From JBDGYW01 sp964518955 (lineage in GTDB: Bacteria > Gemmatimonadota > Gemmatimonadetes > Gemmatimonadales > GWC2-71-9), in the NCBI GenBank assembly GCA_964518955.1, contig CAZFHS010000036.1:5456-69455 (forward strand): a stretch of DNA of 64,000 nucleotides, given 5' to 3'. How positions within the stretch are numbered: position 1 is the stretch's first letter; the number at the start of each line of letters is the position of its first letter. Positions 62,377 to 64,000 of this stretch are shown one piece after another. Made by a program: the position numbers and the translations under genes. The notes under the pieces are model-generated. The model did no database searches. It saw nothing but the letters and a program-made list of their open reading frames with translations, and was not told where the DNA came from.

Positions 62377-62823
62377 ATGAATGCGAGAACATTGAGTCAC
62401 GGAGTGTACGGCGGTCTAGCCGGTGGCGTGGTGTTCGGCGCAATGATGGGGATGATGGGAATGCTCCCCATGATCGGCCAGATGGTTGGCAAACCCAACG
62501 CTGCTGTGGGGTTCGTTGTTCACATGGCGAACAGCGCGATCATCGGAGCAGGATTCGCTATGGTATTCGGCAGGGCAGCAAAGAGTCTCGGAACGGGTAT
62601 CTCGTCCGGCCTACTCTACGGCGGTGTCTGGTGGCTTCTAGGACCCCTGACTCTAATGCCTCTTTTCATGGGGATGGGCCTTGGCGTCAATTGGAACGCC
62701 ACCGCTGCTGCTTCGATGCTACCTAGTCTTGCTGGTCACCTGTTTTACGGCACCATACTCGGCGCAGTATTCGCCTTGAACGGCGCTCGGAATCTGGCGT
62801 ATGCCACTGCGAGATCGAGTTAA
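62377..62823 (+). CDS. Met-rich four-helix membrane protein of unknown function
   Basis: A 148-residue protein. The ATG at 62377 has GAGGGA six bases upstream; an ATG six bases earlier is also possible. It has four hydrophobic segments with short loops. The first carries a striking Met run (GAMMGMMGMLPMIGQMVG, 9 Met in about 20 residues), and others hold Met pairs (LTLMPLFMGMGLG) and three His. The family is not recognised, though similar small membrane proteins occur near redox and metal genes. Metal or membrane-stress sensing is a guess from the Met content. It is divergent from the ECF sigma-anti-sigma genes, a typical place for a regulon member. A strong bidirectional hairpin follows directly. 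Confidence 0.7.
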   Translation: MNARTLSHGVYGGLAGGVVFGAMMGMMGMLPMIGQMVGKPNAAVGFVVHMANSAIIGAGFAMVFGRAAKSLGTGISSGLLYGGVWWLLGPLTLMPLFMGMGLGVNWNATAAASMLPSLAGHLFYGTILGAVFALNGARNLAYATARSS

Positions 62824-62834
62824 GCACTAGATGG

Positions 62835-62860
62835 GGCTGCAGGTATCGTTTCCTGCAGCC
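62835..62860. terminator. Bidirectional hairpin terminator
   Basis: GGCTGCAGG (62835-62843) and CCTGCAGCC (62852-62860) form a perfect 9-base stem with an 8-base loop. It fills the 37-base gap between the Met-rich membrane protein gene and the convergent carboxypeptidase gene. T-rich sequence follows on the plus strand after 8 bases. Confidence 0.65.
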
Positions 62861-63904
62861 TCATCGTTTGTTCTCTCTCTCCACCTGTTCGAGTCCAGTG
62901 ACAATGAACGTCAACTGCAGTTCCATCTGGTCGCGTAGCGGCATCGCCCGCAGGCCGAGATCTTCGGCGCTGGCGGCTATGCGGTGCGCATCGGAATCAC
63001 CGAACTGCAGCTGGGCAGACCAATCTTCAATCCGACTTTTCCACTCCTGAGCGACCGGATCCGGCGGCCCGAGCCGCTCCCCAACACCAGGCGTGATAAA
63101 GATCGGCATCTCCGAAACCAGTGTGAGGGGATCCCCTCCAAACGAGCGGATCGTCTCCATGGAGCTCGGACGAAACAGAGCCGCAGTCTTTTCGTCACCG
63201 AGGTCTGAGAAGTGCTTCCTCATGTACCGCGAATCAGGGCGAGTGCAGAAACCTCGATCGAGACGGAAGAATCCCTTCTCGCCTTTCCTCTCAACGTCAT
63301 GGAGCGTGTATCCGAGTTCCTCGACGCGCCTGCCGCACTGCTCTTTCAGCTCGGTACAGCGATCCTGCCAGGCGGCTTCGATCAGGAACCACGGCCCCGC
63401 GGCGAATCCCATACCGTGGAGTGACACGTGCAATGCGAACGGACCTCCCGCTCGACCCCACCAGTCGAATACCGCGGCGTTTTCCGGACGCGCGTATCTA
63501 TCGTCTCGATCCAGCGGAAACCCGAACTCGATGTCGTCGCCCGGCAGCTCTCGGATTCGATGCGACAGGTATTGGACCAGATCGTATTCTCGATCACCCT
63601 GTGACTGCCAAACTCTGTTCAGCTCGGCTCCATCCGGATTGATATGCGGAACGATCCACCACTCGTATCTCGTTAAGAGTGGATCCTCAGCGTGGAGGTC
63701 GTTGAGATACCTGCAGAACTTGGCCAACATCTCGGGGCCAACCGGCTCGTCTGCGTGACACCCTCCCAGAAGGCTGATGCGCTGGCTGCCCGTTCCAAAC
63801 CGAAATGCCCGGATGGGCCTTCCGCCCCTGGACAGACCGATCGATTCGCCCGTCTCCGCATCGACGGTAGCTGTGTCCAGAATCTCCTGGATTCTCTCTC
63901 TCAC
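62861..63904 (-). CDS. M14-like zinc carboxypeptidase/deacylase
   Basis: About 347 residues. The M14 zinc motif 'LLGGCHADEPVG' (His and Glu three apart), 'WIVPHINPDGAELNR' and the third His in 'ALHVSLHGMGFAAGPWFL' are clear, followed by a late Glu in 'LVSEMPIFITPG' that may be catalytic. No signal peptide is evident, so it may act in the cytosol on short peptides or acyl amino acids. The start is uncertain: the frame stays open to 63970 through a heptamer repeat (63918-63941) and an AT-rich stretch that look non-coding, so the GTG at 63904 is used. Nothing else is recognised between there and the window end. Confidence 0.8.
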   Translation of the reverse strand: MRERIQEILDTATVDAETGESIGLSRGGRPIRAFRFGTGSQRISLLGGCHADEPVGPEMLAKFCRYLNDLHAEDPLLTRYEWWIVPHINPDGAELNRVWQSQGDREYDLVQYLSHRIRELPGDDIEFGFPLDRDDRYARPENAAVFDWWGRAGGPFALHVSLHGMGFAAGPWFLIEAAWQDRCTELKEQCGRRVEELGYTLHDVERKGEKGFFRLDRGFCTRPDSRYMRKHFSDLGDEKTAALFRPSSMETIRSFGGDPLTLVSEMPIFITPGVGERLGPPDPVAQEWKSRIEDWSAQLQFGDSDAHRIAASAEDLGLRAMPLRDQMELQLTFIVTGLEQVERENKR

Positions 63905-63917
63905 TCGCGCATTCCAA

Positions 63918-63941
63918 CCGTTGTCCGTTGCCCGTTGCCCG
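63918..63941. repeat. Heptamer-type repeat, third copy
   Basis: CCGTTGTCCGTTGCCCGTTG and the next bases form three units of the 7-base pattern CGYTGYY in direct tandem. The same unit builds the repeats at 22.2 and 51.3 kb. It lies just upstream of the probable carboxypeptidase start. Confidence 0.6.
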
Positions 63942-64000
63942 ATGCAAGATAAACTAAAACCAAAAAACAAGGCCCCGTGGACAAGGCAACGTGGTGAAAC

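Noticed and set aside
63918..63941. CRISPR-like array
   Set aside because: The units are 7 bases in direct contact, with no spacers.
1..64000. tRNA, rRNA, riboswitch or replication origin
   Set aside because: No cloverleaf-type segment, ribosomal signature, known riboswitch core or DnaA-box cluster was recognised by reading.

Overview
The window is a bacterial chromosome segment with GC content estimated by eye in the upper 50s. No rRNA or tRNA gene was found, so the taxonomic call rests on gene content. Three features point to Gemmatimonadota or a neighbouring lineage with Acidobacteriota-like traits: PadR regulators paired with long duplicated MacB/FtsX-type permeases (ADOP family), CarboxypepD_reg-type TonB-dependent receptors (TBDRs) paired with DUF4249-like lipoproteins, and an ECF sigma factor coupled to a PknB-type kinase with TPR repeats. 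Tat-exported Cys-type sulfatases and many secreted hydrolases suggest a heterotrophic, particle- or polysaccharide-degrading life. This is inference.

Region 1 (1-10.8 kb) holds an ECF sigma factor translationally coupled to a membrane protein. It is followed by an envelope cluster of a TBDR, a DUF4249-like lipoprotein, a small Gly/Arg-rich lipoprotein, a 1259-residue TBDR with a Gly/Met-rich linker and a Spy/CpxP-like LTxxQ tail, and an RND/HlyD-type adaptor lipoprotein that also has Gly/Met/Arg-rich and LTxxQ-like segments. The cluster ends at a hairpin terminator and contains no pump. Region 2 (10.8-25 kb) is a sulfatase region: a radical-SAM sulfatase maturase faces a sulfatase and a BNR-4 protein, then come a PadR-ADOP pair, an AAA+/DUF4143 ATPase behind a long inverted repeat, a ferritin-like protein, a second sulfatase and a PhoD-like metallophosphatase.

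Region 3 (25-37 kb) has the overlapping sigma factor and kinase, a PD40 beta-propeller lipoprotein, a PHP-domain lipoprotein, a DUF2723 glycosyltransferase, a PLP aminotransferase and a small membrane protein with a CxxC...CxxC tail. Region 4 (37-48.6 kb) is mostly minus-strand secreted hydrolases: an M14 peptidase, a DinB-like protein, an M28 peptidase and a GH2 enzyme coupled to an aldose 1-epimerase. A compact group II intron remnant that has lost its reverse transcriptase, a CPBP protease and an HSL-type esterase follow.

Region 5 (48.8-64 kb) has a third TBDR, a GH20 hexosaminidase with a His/Glu-rich insert, a second PadR-ADOP pair, another TBDR with a coupled lipoprotein, a NagX-like acetyltransferase and an ECF sigma factor with a zinc-binding anti-sigma factor. 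It ends with a Met-rich membrane protein and an M14-like carboxypeptidase.

The gaps carry several families of small repeats: heptamer CGYTGYY runs at three places, a roughly 87-bp hairpin repeat, and a TCCGCGTACATC-type repeat found beside the intron and again near 56.6 kb. Sulfatases, GH2, GalM, GH20, NagX and the PHP, BNR and PhoD proteins together fit breakdown of sulfated or amino-sugar polymers, although they are not one contiguous locus. The most unusual candidate system is the Gly/Met/Arg-rich, LTxxQ-bearing outer-membrane and adaptor cluster at 1.2-10.7 kb.
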